From Candidatus Accumulibacter vicinus (lineage in GTDB: Bacteria; Pseudomonadota; Gammaproteobacteria; Burkholderiales; Rhodocyclaceae): a DNA stretch of 34,391 nucleotides. A program made the translations under genes and the position numbers. The notes beneath the pieces are model-generated. The model was given only the letters and a program-made list of their open reading frames with translations, did no database searches and had not been told where the DNA came from. The stretch is taken from positions 2,495 to 36,885 of the forward strand of contig DIME01000172.1 in NCBI GenBank assembly GCA_002425405.1, in the 5' to 3' direction. Positions 7,766-15,946 of this stretch are shown one piece after another. Position 1 is the stretch's first letter. Every line of letters starts with the position of its first letter.

Positions 7766-8074
7766 ATGAGCACCGTCAACAAAGTAGTTGAGAAGGTCGA
7801 TCCGCGCGAAATTCGTCGCAGGCTTGGTTTGAATCAGCAGCAGTTCTGGTCCAAGATCGGCGTGACGCAGAGTGGCGGTTCGCGCTATGAAAGCGGCCGC
7901 AATATGCCCAAGCCGGTGCGTGAGCTGCTCAGGCTCGTCCATGTCGAGCAGATCGACATTCAGCGCCTCAAACGTGAAGACATCGAGGTTCTCGAATACG
8001 TGAAGGCGGAAGACCCGGAACTCTTCAAGACCCTCAAGAAGGCGGCCAAGAGCAAGCTCAAGAAGCCTGCCTGA
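7766..8074 (+). CDS. Small helix-turn-helix (XRE-like) DNA-binding protein
   Basis: A 102-residue protein with a Cro/C1-type helix-turn-helix near the N-terminus: IRRRLGLNQQQFWSKIGV (about residues 17-34) followed by TQSGGSRYESGRNMP, the recognition helix and the usual ending. The C-terminal part is a charged helix ending in a lysine-rich tail (KTLKKAAKSKLKKPA). AAGGA lies five bases before the ATG, a good ribosome-binding site. A sigma-70-like promoter and a 20-bp palindrome lie upstream, so self-regulation is plausible. It could be a stand-alone regulator or an antitoxin-like protein, but no toxin-sized gene adjoins it in the same orientation. Target genes are unknown. Confidence 0.8.
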   Translation: MSTVNKVVEKVDPREIRRRLGLNQQQFWSKIGVTQSGGSRYESGRNMPKPVRELLRLVHVEQIDIQRLKREDIEVLEYVKAEDPELFKTLKKAAKSKLKKPA

Positions 8075-8154
8075 AAGTTCGTTCTGCGGGTTCCCGGCCT
8101 GTTCATACGACTTGAAAATGGGAGCCGGAAATTGCTGCGCATGGCAGGGAAATC

Positions 8155-8955
8155 TTACCGGCCCTTCCACTCGGCCCGGCGCTTGCCGATGAATGCGTCG
8201 ATCCCCTCGCCGGCGTCGGCGGTCATCATGTTGCAGGCCATCACTTCAGAGGCATACTGGTAGGCAGCGTCCAGCCCCATTTCAAGTTGCTTGTAGAACA
8301 TCTGCTTGCCCATTCCGATGGCTACCGAAGACTTGGCAACGATCGATCGGGCGAACCGGTCAATCTCGGCATCGAGCGCATCGGCGGCGACGACCCGATT
8401 CACCAGCCCTTGCTGTAAAGCCGTTCGGGCATCGATGAAATCGCCGGTGAGCAGCATCTCGAGCGCCTGCTTGCGACCGAGGTTGCGCGACAGTCCGACC
8501 GCCGGCGTCGCGCAGAACAGGCCGACGTTGATGCCTGAGGTGGCAAAGCGCGCACTGTCGACAGCGACCGCCAGGTCACACATCGACACCAGCTGACAAC
8601 CGGCGGCAGTGGCAATGCCATGCACACGCGCGATGACCGGTTGCGGCATTTGCGTCAGGGTGATCATCATCTTGCCGCAACGCCGGAACAGATCCTGCAT
8701 GAACGCCTGGTGGTGATTGGCCCGCATCTCCTTGAGATCGTGTCCGGCACAAAAGGCTTTGCCGGCACCCGCGATGATCACGACACGCACTGCCGGATCC
8801 GGCGCGATCGCATCCAGTTCCGCCTGCAAGGCCGCAATCATCGCCTGCGACAAGGCGTTGAACTGCTGTGCGCGATTCAGCATCAGCGTCGCGATGCCCT
8901 CGTGATCGGTGCGGATAACGTAGGGGTCTTCCTGGGTTGACGTCGGGGGATGCAT
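8155..8955 (-). CDS. Enoyl-CoA hydratase/isomerase family protein (ECHDC3-like)
   Basis: A 266-residue crotonase-fold protein. The CoA and oxyanion-hole region CAGHDLKEM (about residues 71-79) is kept. The two glutamates that catalyse hydration in classical enoyl-CoA hydratase are replaced: GGGCEL-type sequence reads AAGCQL (Glu to Gln), and the QPEI-type position reads TSGINVGLF (Glu to Gly). This pattern, with GLFCATPAVGLSR, is that of the ECHDC3 branch, whose reaction is not well settled. Hydratase activity should therefore not be assumed. AGGAG lies six bases before the ATG. It follows an acyl-CoA ligase gene by 92 bases on the same strand, which suggests a role in acyl-CoA handling. Confidence 0.88.
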   Translation of the reverse strand: MHPPTSTQEDPYVIRTDHEGIATLMLNRAQQFNALSQAMIAALQAELDAIAPDPAVRVVIIAGAGKAFCAGHDLKEMRANHHQAFMQDLFRRCGKMMITLTQMPQPVIARVHGIATAAGCQLVSMCDLAVAVDSARFATSGINVGLFCATPAVGLSRNLGRKQALEMLLTGDFIDARTALQQGLVNRVVAADALDAEIDRFARSIVAKSSVAIGMGKQMFYKQLEMGLDAAYQYASEVMACNMMTADAGEGIDAFIGKRRAEWKGR

Positions 8956-9047
8956 GCTTCTCTCCTGGGAACGGGTTGTAGAGGATCATTTGCGAGTGCC
9001 GGACAAGCGGCGTCCACCCGCCTGCCGGCCACAGCGGCAGCTTCGGC

Positions 9048-10685
9048 TTACTCGATCGCGGCTGCGGATTTCGCCTGTTCGCGCAACACGTACTTCTGGA
9101 TCTTGCCGGTCGAGGTCTTCGGCAAAGTACAGAAGATCACCCGCTTGGGAACCTTGAAACGTGCCATGTGCTGGCGGCAGAACTCGATCACCTCCTGCTC
9201 GCTCGGCGCCGCCCCTTCGCGCAACTCGATGAAGGCGCAGGGCACCTCGCCCCAAGTGCGGTCAGGCGTCGCCACGACGGCCGCAGCAATCACCGCCGGG
9301 TGCTTGTAGAGGACATCCTCGACCTCGATCGACGAAATGTTTTCTCCCCCGGAGATGATCACGTCCTTCGAACGATCCTTGATCTTCACGTAGCCATCGG
9401 CGTGCATCACCGCCAGGTCGCCGGTGTGGTACCAGCCGCCGGCAAACGACTCCGCGGTCGCTTTCGGGTTCTTGAGATAGCCCTTCATCACCAGATTGCC
9501 ACGGAACATGATCTCGCCCATGGTCTCCTTGTCCCAGGGTACCGCCTCCATGCTCGCCGGATCGAGCACGGTGATCGCTTCCTGCGCGTGGTAACGCACG
9601 CCCTGTCGACCGTTCAGATCAACCTGTTCGGCCACCGGCAGCGCGGCCCAGTTGGCGTGTTTGGCACACACCGCCGCCGGCCCGTAGGTTTCGGTCAGAC
9701 CGTACACATGCGTGAGATCGACGCCGATGTTCGCCATCGCTTCGATGACTGCGGCCGGCGGCGGTGCGGCCGCGATCAGGCCGGCAACCTGGTGTGTGAT
9801 GCCGGCGCGCAAGTCGGCCGGCGCATTGGCCATCAGACTGTGCACGATCGGTGCGCCACAGTAGTGGGTGACGCGGTGTGCACGGATCGCTTCGAATATC
9901 AGCTTCGGATCGACGCGGCGCAAACAGACGTTGGTGCCGGCGTTGGCGGCCATCGTCCAGACGAAGCACCAGCCGTTGCAGTGGAACATCGGCAGCGTCC
10001 ACAGATAGACCGAATGCGGCGGCATTCCCCAACTGACGATGTTGCTCATCGAGTTGAGATAGGCACCACGATGATGGTAAACCACGCCCTTCGGGTTGCC
10101 GGTGGTTCCGGAGGTGTAGTTGAGCGAGATGGCATCCCATTCGTCAGCCGGGCCGCCCCAGGGAAACTCCGGGCTCCCGCCGGCAATGAACTGCTCGTAC
10201 TCCTGCGTGCCCAGGCGTTCACCGGGGCCGCTGTACTCGGGATCGTCAACATCGATCACCAGGATCGGGCTGCGCAGAACGGCCAGCGCCTTTTTCACGG
10301 TAGGCGAATACTCGCGGTCGGTAATCAGCACCCTGGCCTCGCCGTGCTCGAGCATGAAAGCAATCGTTTCGGCATCCAGACGGGTATTGAGCGTATTCAA
10401 AACCGCGCCGGTGACCGGCACGCCGAAGTGGCACTCGACCATCTCCGGGGTATTGTTGAGCATCACGGCCACGGTGTCGCCCTCGCCGATACCGTGGTTG
10501 GTCAACGCCGACGCGAGGCGGCGGACGCGGGTAAAAGTCTCGAGCCAGCTATAGCGACGCTGACCGTGAATCACTGCCGTGCGCTCGGAATAGATATAAG
10601 CGCTCCTGGCAATGAATGTCAGCGGCGTCAGCGGCGTGTAATTGGCCGTATTCTTGTCGAGACCTTCTTGGTAAATATTTGGCAT
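9048..10685 (-). CDS. Fatty-acyl-CoA synthetase (AMP-binding enzyme)
   Basis: Activates a carboxylic acid to its CoA thioester through an acyl-adenylate. The 545 residues contain the P-loop-like motif YTSGTTGNPKGV (residues 190-201), the adenylate motif VYGLTETYG, the hinge region GWYHTGDLAVMHADGYVKIKDR, and the C-terminal catalytic-lysine motif LPKTSTGKIQKY. The length and the N-terminal PLTFIARSAYIY pattern fit the medium/long-chain acyl-CoA ligase group often annotated as acyl-CoA synthetase; the chain length used cannot be read. AGGAG lies eight bases before the ATG. The start is only 23 bases after the stop of the lipid-transport lipoprotein, so it may be co-transcribed with the MCE transporter. 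Confidence 0.92.
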   Translation of the reverse strand: MPNIYQEGLDKNTANYTPLTPLTFIARSAYIYSERTAVIHGQRRYSWLETFTRVRRLASALTNHGIGEGDTVAVMLNNTPEMVECHFGVPVTGAVLNTLNTRLDAETIAFMLEHGEARVLITDREYSPTVKKALAVLRSPILVIDVDDPEYSGPGERLGTQEYEQFIAGGSPEFPWGGPADEWDAISLNYTSGTTGNPKGVVYHHRGAYLNSMSNIVSWGMPPHSVYLWTLPMFHCNGWCFVWTMAANAGTNVCLRRVDPKLIFEAIRAHRVTHYCGAPIVHSLMANAPADLRAGITHQVAGLIAAAPPPAAVIEAMANIGVDLTHVYGLTETYGPAAVCAKHANWAALPVAEQVDLNGRQGVRYHAQEAITVLDPASMEAVPWDKETMGEIMFRGNLVMKGYLKNPKATAESFAGGWYHTGDLAVMHADGYVKIKDRSKDVIISGGENISSIEVEDVLYKHPAVIAAAVVATPDRTWGEVPCAFIELREGAAPSEQEVIEFCRQHMARFKVPKRVIFCTLPKTSTGKIQKYVLREQAKSAAAIE

Positions 10686-10708
10686 CCCCAGCTTCTCCTC
10701 TCAGGTGA

Positions 10709-11335
10709 TCAGTATGATTGGCTTTCGCCTGCCGTTGACCGGCAGTGCTTCAGCCTGCCACGTTTCTCCAGATCATTCAACCACGCAGCGAACTCTCGCC
10801 CGAGTTCTCCGCTGGCCACAACCAGGGCAATGACGCCACCCTGGGCGTCGGCGGTCGGCGCCGGTTGCTCGATGAGCAGCCGGCGCTCGGCGACGAGCTG
10901 GCGCCTGCCGTCGAGGAGGCTGGCCTGACCCTGCAGGATGCCGCGGCTGCGCTGTGGGGTATCGAACACTTGAGAGAATTCCTGCAGTTCGAAGCGCAAC
11001 AGACAACCGGTCGCGAGTGCTCCGCCCATGCCCGGCAAACCCAGTTGCTGCCGCAGCCGCTGCGACAACAGTAATGCCGGTGCAGCCGCCCAATGACTCC
11101 GCGCATAGTTTCGCAACTTCAGCGGGTTTTCGTAGAGCAGGCGATACTCGATGTCGCGCGCATCAAACCAGTGCGGCGCCCGGATATCGAGCAGCACGCC
11201 CGACCAGCGCCCTTCTTCGGCGAGCTGCTCGACCGGCGGTCCGAAGTCGTACACTTCGGCTGGCGACGTGTTGCGCGTGCCGCCGACGCAGCCCGCGAGC
11301 AGGCAAGCGACCACCCACATCAGGAACCTGTTCAT
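10709..11335 (-). CDS. ABC-type transport auxiliary lipoprotein (PqiC/Mla-associated type)
   Basis: A 208-residue predicted lipoprotein: MNRFLMWVVACLLAGCVGG is a signal peptide with lipobox LAGC, so Cys16 should be lipidated. The remainder is a soluble periplasmic domain of the ABC_trans_aux type (about residues 20-195), with pieces such as APHWFDARDIEYRL and WAAAPALLLSQRLRQQL typical of the family. In PqiABC-like systems this lipoprotein partners the MCE protein at the outer membrane. Its ATG overlaps the stop of the MlaD-type gene (ATGA), which fixes it as the fourth gene of this transporter operon. The last residues (HCRSTAGESQSY) look unstructured. Confidence 0.85.
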   Translation of the reverse strand: MNRFLMWVVACLLAGCVGGTRNTSPAEVYDFGPPVEQLAEEGRWSGVLLDIRAPHWFDARDIEYRLLYENPLKLRNYARSHWAAAPALLLSQRLRQQLGLPGMGGALATGCLLRFELQEFSQVFDTPQRSRGILQGQASLLDGRRQLVAERRLLIEQPAPTADAQGGVIALVVASGELGREFAAWLNDLEKRGRLKHCRSTAGESQSY

Positions 11336-12267
11336 GGACGTTCCTCACGGCTTGGCGGCGCGACAAAACCGGCCTCGCCGGGTCCCGGAGCAGACGCGGG
11401 AGGACCAAAAACGAGACTCTGTGGCGATTCTTCGAGCATCTGCAGTACGCGATTGAGCTGGCGCGAGTTTCCCGAAAGATCACTGCCGACCCCATTGAGG
11501 CGGGAAACCAGGGCCGTGATTCCATCTGACGACGGCTCGCCGACCAGGCGATCCAGTTTGTCGCCCAGCGGCTGCAGGCGAACCATCAGCCGGCGCGATT
11601 CGACCAGCAGCGGCGCCGCCTCGGCTACCGCCTGCTCGGCACGCACCAGGGTGGCATTGAGCAGGCGCAGATTCTCCGGTGCCAGTAACTGGCGCAACTG
11701 GCGTGTAACCTCGTTGGCGTTGCCGGTCGTCGCTTCCAGGTTGGCCAGAATCCTGGCCAGATGCTGCCGGTTCTCGCTGTCGAGAGCCAGGTTGGCACTG
11801 GCCAGAAATTCGCGCGCCTGGCCCAGTACAGCCGCGCCGGAATCCGAGAGTTCCTGGATCAGAGAGGAGCGCATCTCGATGCGCAGCGAGTCCTTGCCGC
11901 CCGCCAGACGTGTCGGATCTTTCCCGCTGTCTTCAAGCAGGATGTGGGCGATGCCGGTGACTCCCTGATAGCCCAGCTTGGCGGACGTCGCACGTGTCAC
12001 GGGCACCTTGCTGTCGACACTGATACGAATCAGGATGTTGTGTGCATCCTGAGGATCGAGTTCAATCGCCTGCACCTTGCCGACCCGGATACCCCGATAC
12101 CGCACCTGCCCTTGCAGGTTGAGGCCGGTGACGTTGTGTCGGGTCACCACGGTGTACTCGGTGGTGGCTTCGTGCTTGCCACCGAACCACCAGATCGAGA
12201 GCGCTCCCGCGAGACCCAGAAACAGGGTGAACAACCCGGCCATCAGGGCATGCGAACGATTTTCCAT
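11332..12267 (-). CDS. MlaD-type MCE-domain substrate-binding protein
   Basis: Periplasmic MCE protein, anchored by one N-terminal membrane helix (HALMAGLFTLFLGLAGALSIWWF, about residues 6-28), that carries lipid between the membranes. The MCE domain (about residues 38-115) includes TRHNVTGLNLQGQVRYRGI and GYQGVTGIAHILLE. The remaining C-terminal part is helical, with recurring Leu/Ala patterns, and ends in a proline-rich tail. At 311 residues it is much longer than E. coli MlaD (about 183), closer to single-MCE proteins with a long helical needle or tail. GGAGG precedes the ATG by about nine bases inside the end of the ATPase gene, giving tight coupling. Confidence 0.9.
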   Translation of the reverse strand: MENRSHALMAGLFTLFLGLAGALSIWWFGGKHEATTEYTVVTRHNVTGLNLQGQVRYRGIRVGKVQAIELDPQDAHNILIRISVDSKVPVTRATSAKLGYQGVTGIAHILLEDSGKDPTRLAGGKDSLRIEMRSSLIQELSDSGAAVLGQAREFLASANLALDSENRQHLARILANLEATTGNANEVTRQLRQLLAPENLRLLNATLVRAEQAVAEAAPLLVESRRLMVRLQPLGDKLDRLVGEPSSDGITALVSRLNGVGSDLSGNSRQLNRVLQMLEESPQSLVFGPPASAPGPGEAGFVAPPSREERP

Positions 12268-12269
12268 GA

Positions 12270-13076
12270 CTAGTTCCCTCCTTGTCCGAAAGCCGTCGCC
12301 GCGGCACGCCCGGAACTGAAAAAATTGCGGATGAAGGGATGCTCGACCGCCAATACTTCGGCTGCCGTCCCACAGGCAATCAGTCGCTGGTCGGCGAGCA
12401 CGGCCAGGCGCGTCGCCAACCCGGCCAGTGTCTCGGGATCGTGCGTCACCATCACCACCGTAAAACCGAGTTCCTTCTGCAGCATTCTGAGCAGCTTGAC
12501 AAAGTTCTCGCTACGATCCGGGTCAAGGCCGGCAGTCGGCTCGTCGAGGACGAGAAGTTCGGGTTCCAGCGCCAAGGCTCTCGCCAGAGCCACCCGCTTG
12601 ACCATGCCCCCTGACAGCTCGGCGGGCATCAGGTGAGCGTGCCGTGCTTCAAGTTCGACCATGGCGAGTTTGAGCATGACCAGATCGGTGATCATCGCCT
12701 CGTCGAGCGTGTGCAGTTCGCGCAGCGGAAAAGCGATGTTGTCATGAACGGAGAGTGCCGAAAAGAGGGCCCCCTGCTGAAAAAGCATGCCGAAACGGCG
12801 GCGCAGCGCGCGCCGGCGCGCCGGATCGGGATCGAGTACTGCCTGGCCAAAGAGCCTGACGCTCCCTCGGCTCGGCGTCAGAAGTCCGACAATCTCGCGC
12901 AGCAGCGTGGTTTTGCCGCTGCCCGAACCGCCCACCAAGCCGAGCATCTGCCCGGCTTCGATGTCGAGATCGATGTCGCGATGGATCACGACATCGCCGA
13001 ACTGTGTGCACAGGCCGCGAATCTCGATCGCCGGCAGCCGGCGCAGGCAGGCCTGACCGCGACAGTCGCTGGGCAC
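12270..13076 (-). CDS. ABC transporter ATP-binding protein (MlaF-type)
   Basis: Cytoplasmic ATPase of the lipid transporter. The 268-residue protein contains Walker A GGSGSGKTT, the Q-loop region FGMLFQQGALFSALSVHDN, the signature ELSGGMVKR, Walker B LLVLDEPTAGLDP and the H-loop VMVTHD; GALFSALSVHDNIAFPL is characteristic of MlaF. The frame is open far upstream inside the permease gene, but family similarity begins only at LPAIEIRGLC. A GTG at 13076, two bases after the permease stop, is the most likely start (VPSDCRGQACLRRLP). No strong Shine-Dalgarno is visible, so translation probably depends on coupling. The stop is two bases from mlaD. Confidence 0.92.
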   Translation of the reverse strand: MPSDCRGQACLRRLPAIEIRGLCTQFGDVVIHRDIDLDIEAGQMLGLVGGSGSGKTTLLREIVGLLTPSRGSVRLFGQAVLDPDPARRRALRRRFGMLFQQGALFSALSVHDNIAFPLRELHTLDEAMITDLVMLKLAMVELEARHAHLMPAELSGGMVKRVALARALALEPELLVLDEPTAGLDPDRSENFVKLLRMLQKELGFTVVMVTHDPETLAGLATRLAVLADQRLIACGTAAEVLAVEHPFIRNFFSSGRAAATAFGQGGN

Positions 13077-13078
13077 GA

Positions 13079-14203
13079 CTAGGGAATTCCGAGATTGCGC
13101 GTCAGCACCGCAAAGACGGCATCGACGATGATCGCCACGGTGATCGAGGTCACCACCGAAGTGGTCGTTCGCGACGACAGGCTTTCGGTATTCGGCTTGA
13201 CCTGCAGGCCAAAGTGGCAGGCGATGAGGGCGATCAGCAAACCGAAGACCACGCCCTTGCCAATGCCGATCCAGACGTTGGCAACCGGCACCACCCTGGG
13301 CAGGGTATCGATGAAGAAGCCGTAAGACAAATCCATCTGCAGCTTCGCCGACACCATGCCGCCGATGATTCCTGCGGCCGAGCACCAGATCACCAGCAGC
13401 GGCATCGCCACCGCCAGGGCCAGGACCTTGGGCAGAACCAGACGCTGGCTGCGCGAGACGCCCATGGTGGCCAGCGCATCGATCTCTTCGGTCACCCGCA
13501 TGACCCCGATCTGGGCGGTCATCGCCGAACCCGAACGTCCGGCCACCAGTACCGCGACCAGTACCGGCCCGAGTTCACGAACAATGCTGATGCCGAGCAG
13601 ATTGACGATGAAGACATCGGCGCCGAAGGTCTTCAGTTGCAAGGCTGACAGGTATGAAAGAACGACACCGATCAGAAACCCGATCAGGGCGGTCACCGGC
13701 AAGGCCTGGGCACCGGTCTTGTAGAGATTTGCAGAAAACTCGCGCCAGGGCATGTCACGGGGGTGTACGCACAGATAAGCAAGGTCGAGAACCATCTGGC
13801 CAATCAGGGCGACCATCGCCAGGAGATGCCTGGCGGTGACCCACGACTCCTGACCAAGAGCGAGCAGCCAGGTCAGTGGCTGTGATTGTGACTGCTTCGG
13901 CAGCGCCGACTGGACATCGACGCGGATCGCATCGATACGTTCGAGAAGCGCTCGATGCCCAGGAGAAATCGCCAGTACGGCCGGCCATTGTCTTCCCCAG
14001 GCGCGCCACAGCAGGATCGCGCCGGCGCTGTCCAGGCGAGTGACCGAGAGCAGATCCCAGCCCGGGTGGCTCGCTGCCAGATCGCAAAGACGGCGTTCGA
14101 GCGCGGAAATCGGCGCTGGCAGGGTCGCCAGGGTCCAGTCACCGGACAGTACGAGTCGCTCCTGGTCGGCTTGCTTGACGGATTCGATCGCGGCCACCGC
14201 CAT
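13079..14203 (-). CDS. MlaE-type lipid ABC permease with N-terminal STAS-like domain
   Basis: Inner-membrane permease of the MCE transporter. Of 374 residues, the first roughly 100 form a STAS-like soluble domain (LVLSGDWTLATLPAP ... LDSAGAILLWRAWG), equivalent to the separate MlaB subunit of E. coli but fused here. Residues about 125-370 form the MlaE domain with five or six membrane helices. They include FSANLYKTGAQALPVTALIG, VRELGPVLVAVLVAGRSGSA and the EEIDAL coupling helix region. The stop abuts the ATPase start by two bases. The gene begins 17 bases after the Ppx/GppA stop on the same strand, so ppx and the transporter may share a transcript. Confidence 0.92.
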   Translation of the reverse strand: MAVAAIESVKQADQERLVLSGDWTLATLPAPISALERRLCDLAASHPGWDLLSVTRLDSAGAILLWRAWGRQWPAVLAISPGHRALLERIDAIRVDVQSALPKQSQSQPLTWLLALGQESWVTARHLLAMVALIGQMVLDLAYLCVHPRDMPWREFSANLYKTGAQALPVTALIGFLIGVVLSYLSALQLKTFGADVFIVNLLGISIVRELGPVLVAVLVAGRSGSAMTAQIGVMRVTEEIDALATMGVSRSQRLVLPKVLALAVAMPLLVIWCSAAGIIGGMVSAKLQMDLSYGFFIDTLPRVVPVANVWIGIGKGVVFGLLIALIACHFGLQVKPNTESLSSRTTTSVVTSITVAIIVDAVFAVLTRNLGIP

Positions 14204-14220
14204 GGCAACTCAGAATTTCT

Positions 14221-15744
14221 TCACGGCGCCAGGGGCACTGCAATCTGGTCAGGGACTGTCGACCGGATTGACAGCTTGATGCCAATCCGGCGCCAGAGCA
14301 GCGCTTCCTCGGCCAGGGCGGCAGCCGTCATCGGATTGGCTTCCTGCCAGCCGACGGGCAGGTCGAGCTGGAAACCGACCGGATCTTCCCGGACCGACAA
14401 TTCGGAGAGTGGATGATCGTCACGCGCACGATGCAGCAGCACTGCCAGGCGAAGACAGAACACCAGGCGCCAGTTCGGATCGCCAGCCGGCATGGCCGCC
14501 AGCTTCTGGAGTTTGCCACGCTGGCCGAGCACCAGCAGGGCCAGACGCGCCTGATCGCGCTTCGAGAAACCCGGCATGTCGGCGTGACCCAGGATATAGG
14601 CGCCATGCTTGTGGAACTCGCAATGCGCCACCGAGACGCCGATCTCATGCAAAGAGATTGCCCAGCGCAGAAAGTGGACATCGTTCTCGTGTTCCGGCGA
14701 ATCAAGCTTGATCAACTGTCCAAGAAGCGCCAGGGAGGTTCGCTCGACGCGACTGACCTGTGCCGCGTCGACCTGGTAGCGGCGCTGAAAATGGAGGACC
14801 GTTTCATCGCGCGTGTCATGATGCTCGAAGCGTCCGAGCAGATCGTAGAGGACGCCCAGCGGTAGCGCACCATCGGAATAGGTCATGTGTTCGATGGCCA
14901 GTTCCGAGAATACTGCGGACATGATCGCGATGGCGCCGGGAAGAATCGTCATGCGGTCACTGCGCATGCCCTGCAAACCCAGCGCTTCCGCCGACCCGGC
15001 CCGCATCAGCAATCGACGCAGCTTGGCCAGCCCCTCCCGACTGATGCCGCTGACCCCTTCGGGATTCAGATCGTTCATCTCCAGGATGTCGGCGAGTTCC
15101 TGAGCTGACCCCGAAGAACCGACAGCTTCCTGCCAACCGAAGCGCTGGTAGTCGGCAGCGATCGCTTCGACCTCGCGGGCCGCTGCAACTTCGGCCGTGT
15201 AGAAGCGCTTCTTGTCTACTTTGCCTTCCGGAAAGAAACGTTGCCGATAGTTGATGCCGCCCATGAACAAGGACTCCATCAGCAACGGTTCGGTGTTCTC
15301 GCCGATGATGAACTCGGTCGAACCGCCGCCGATATCGACCACCAGACGCCGGTGACTGGCTGCAGGCAGAGCATTGGCCGCGCCGATGAAGATCAGGCGC
15401 GCTTCTTCGCGACCTCCGATGATCTCGATGGGAAAACCCAGAGCCGCCTCTGCCTGCGGTAACACGATGCGCGCATTCCGGGCCACCCGCATCGCGTCAG
15501 TGGTCACCGCGCGCACGGTTTCCGGAGCGAAGTCGCGCAGACGCTCGCCAAAACGCCGCAAAGCCTCGATCGCACGTTGTTGTGAGGCATGATCGAGCAG
15601 TTTCTCACGGGTCAGACCGGAACCGAGCCGGACGTTCTCTTTGCAGGTATCCAGGGGGTGAATGCGATTGCCAACGACACGCCCGATCTGCAGACGAAAG
15701 CTGTTGGAACCCAGGTCGACACCGGCAATTAGTTCGTAACTCAT
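14221..15744 (-). CDS. ppx: Exopolyphosphatase / guanosine pentaphosphatase (Ppx/GppA family)
   Basis: Removes terminal phosphate from polyphosphate, or from pppGpp. The 507-residue protein has the ASKHA-fold phosphate motifs GVDLGSNSFRLQIGR at the N-terminus and VVDIGGGSTEFIIG (about residues 140-153). A C-terminal HD-like helical part contains LHEIGVSVAHCEFHKHGAYI, as in long Ppx. Sequence alone does not separate Ppx from GppA; the divergent ppk1 gene makes exopolyphosphatase the better guess. A TTG at 15768 is possible, but the ATG at 15744 (MSYELIAGVDLG) sits at the usual position before the first motif. It is the first gene of the minus-strand run that leads into the lipid transporter. 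Confidence 0.92.
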   Translation of the reverse strand: MSYELIAGVDLGSNSFRLQIGRVVGNRIHPLDTCKENVRLGSGLTREKLLDHASQQRAIEALRRFGERLRDFAPETVRAVTTDAMRVARNARIVLPQAEAALGFPIEIIGGREEARLIFIGAANALPAASHRRLVVDIGGGSTEFIIGENTEPLLMESLFMGGINYRQRFFPEGKVDKKRFYTAEVAAAREVEAIAADYQRFGWQEAVGSSGSAQELADILEMNDLNPEGVSGISREGLAKLRRLLMRAGSAEALGLQGMRSDRMTILPGAIAIMSAVFSELAIEHMTYSDGALPLGVLYDLLGRFEHHDTRDETVLHFQRRYQVDAAQVSRVERTSLALLGQLIKLDSPEHENDVHFLRWAISLHEIGVSVAHCEFHKHGAYILGHADMPGFSKRDQARLALLVLGQRGKLQKLAAMPAGDPNWRLVFCLRLAVLLHRARDDHPLSELSVREDPVGFQLDLPVGWQEANPMTAAALAEEALLWRRIGIKLSIRSTVPDQIAVPLAP

Positions 15745-15946
15745 GACTGTGTTTGGTCTGTCCGGCAAAGAAAGGCTTCAGGCCGGCTATTTTACACTGC
15801 CGGCAAGTACATCATGCCCTGGCAGCACAGGCGGTCGGAGCAATCGAGAAAACCGCGCGCCAATCGACCCACAACGAAGCGATGGCTGTAATATGCTCGC
15901 TTTCAAATCCTCTTTGATGATCCATCTTTCCTGACGGAACGAACTC

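Noticed and set aside
9168..10928. Plus-strand open frame of 586 codons opposite the acyl-CoA ligase
   Set aside because: Antisense shadow of a clear AMP-binding enzyme; no recognisable domain.
15886..15903. Possible Pho box (CTGTAAT-N4-...) before ppk1
   Set aside because: The first half-site has 6 of 7 matches but the second has only about 2 of 7, so there is no support for PhoB binding.
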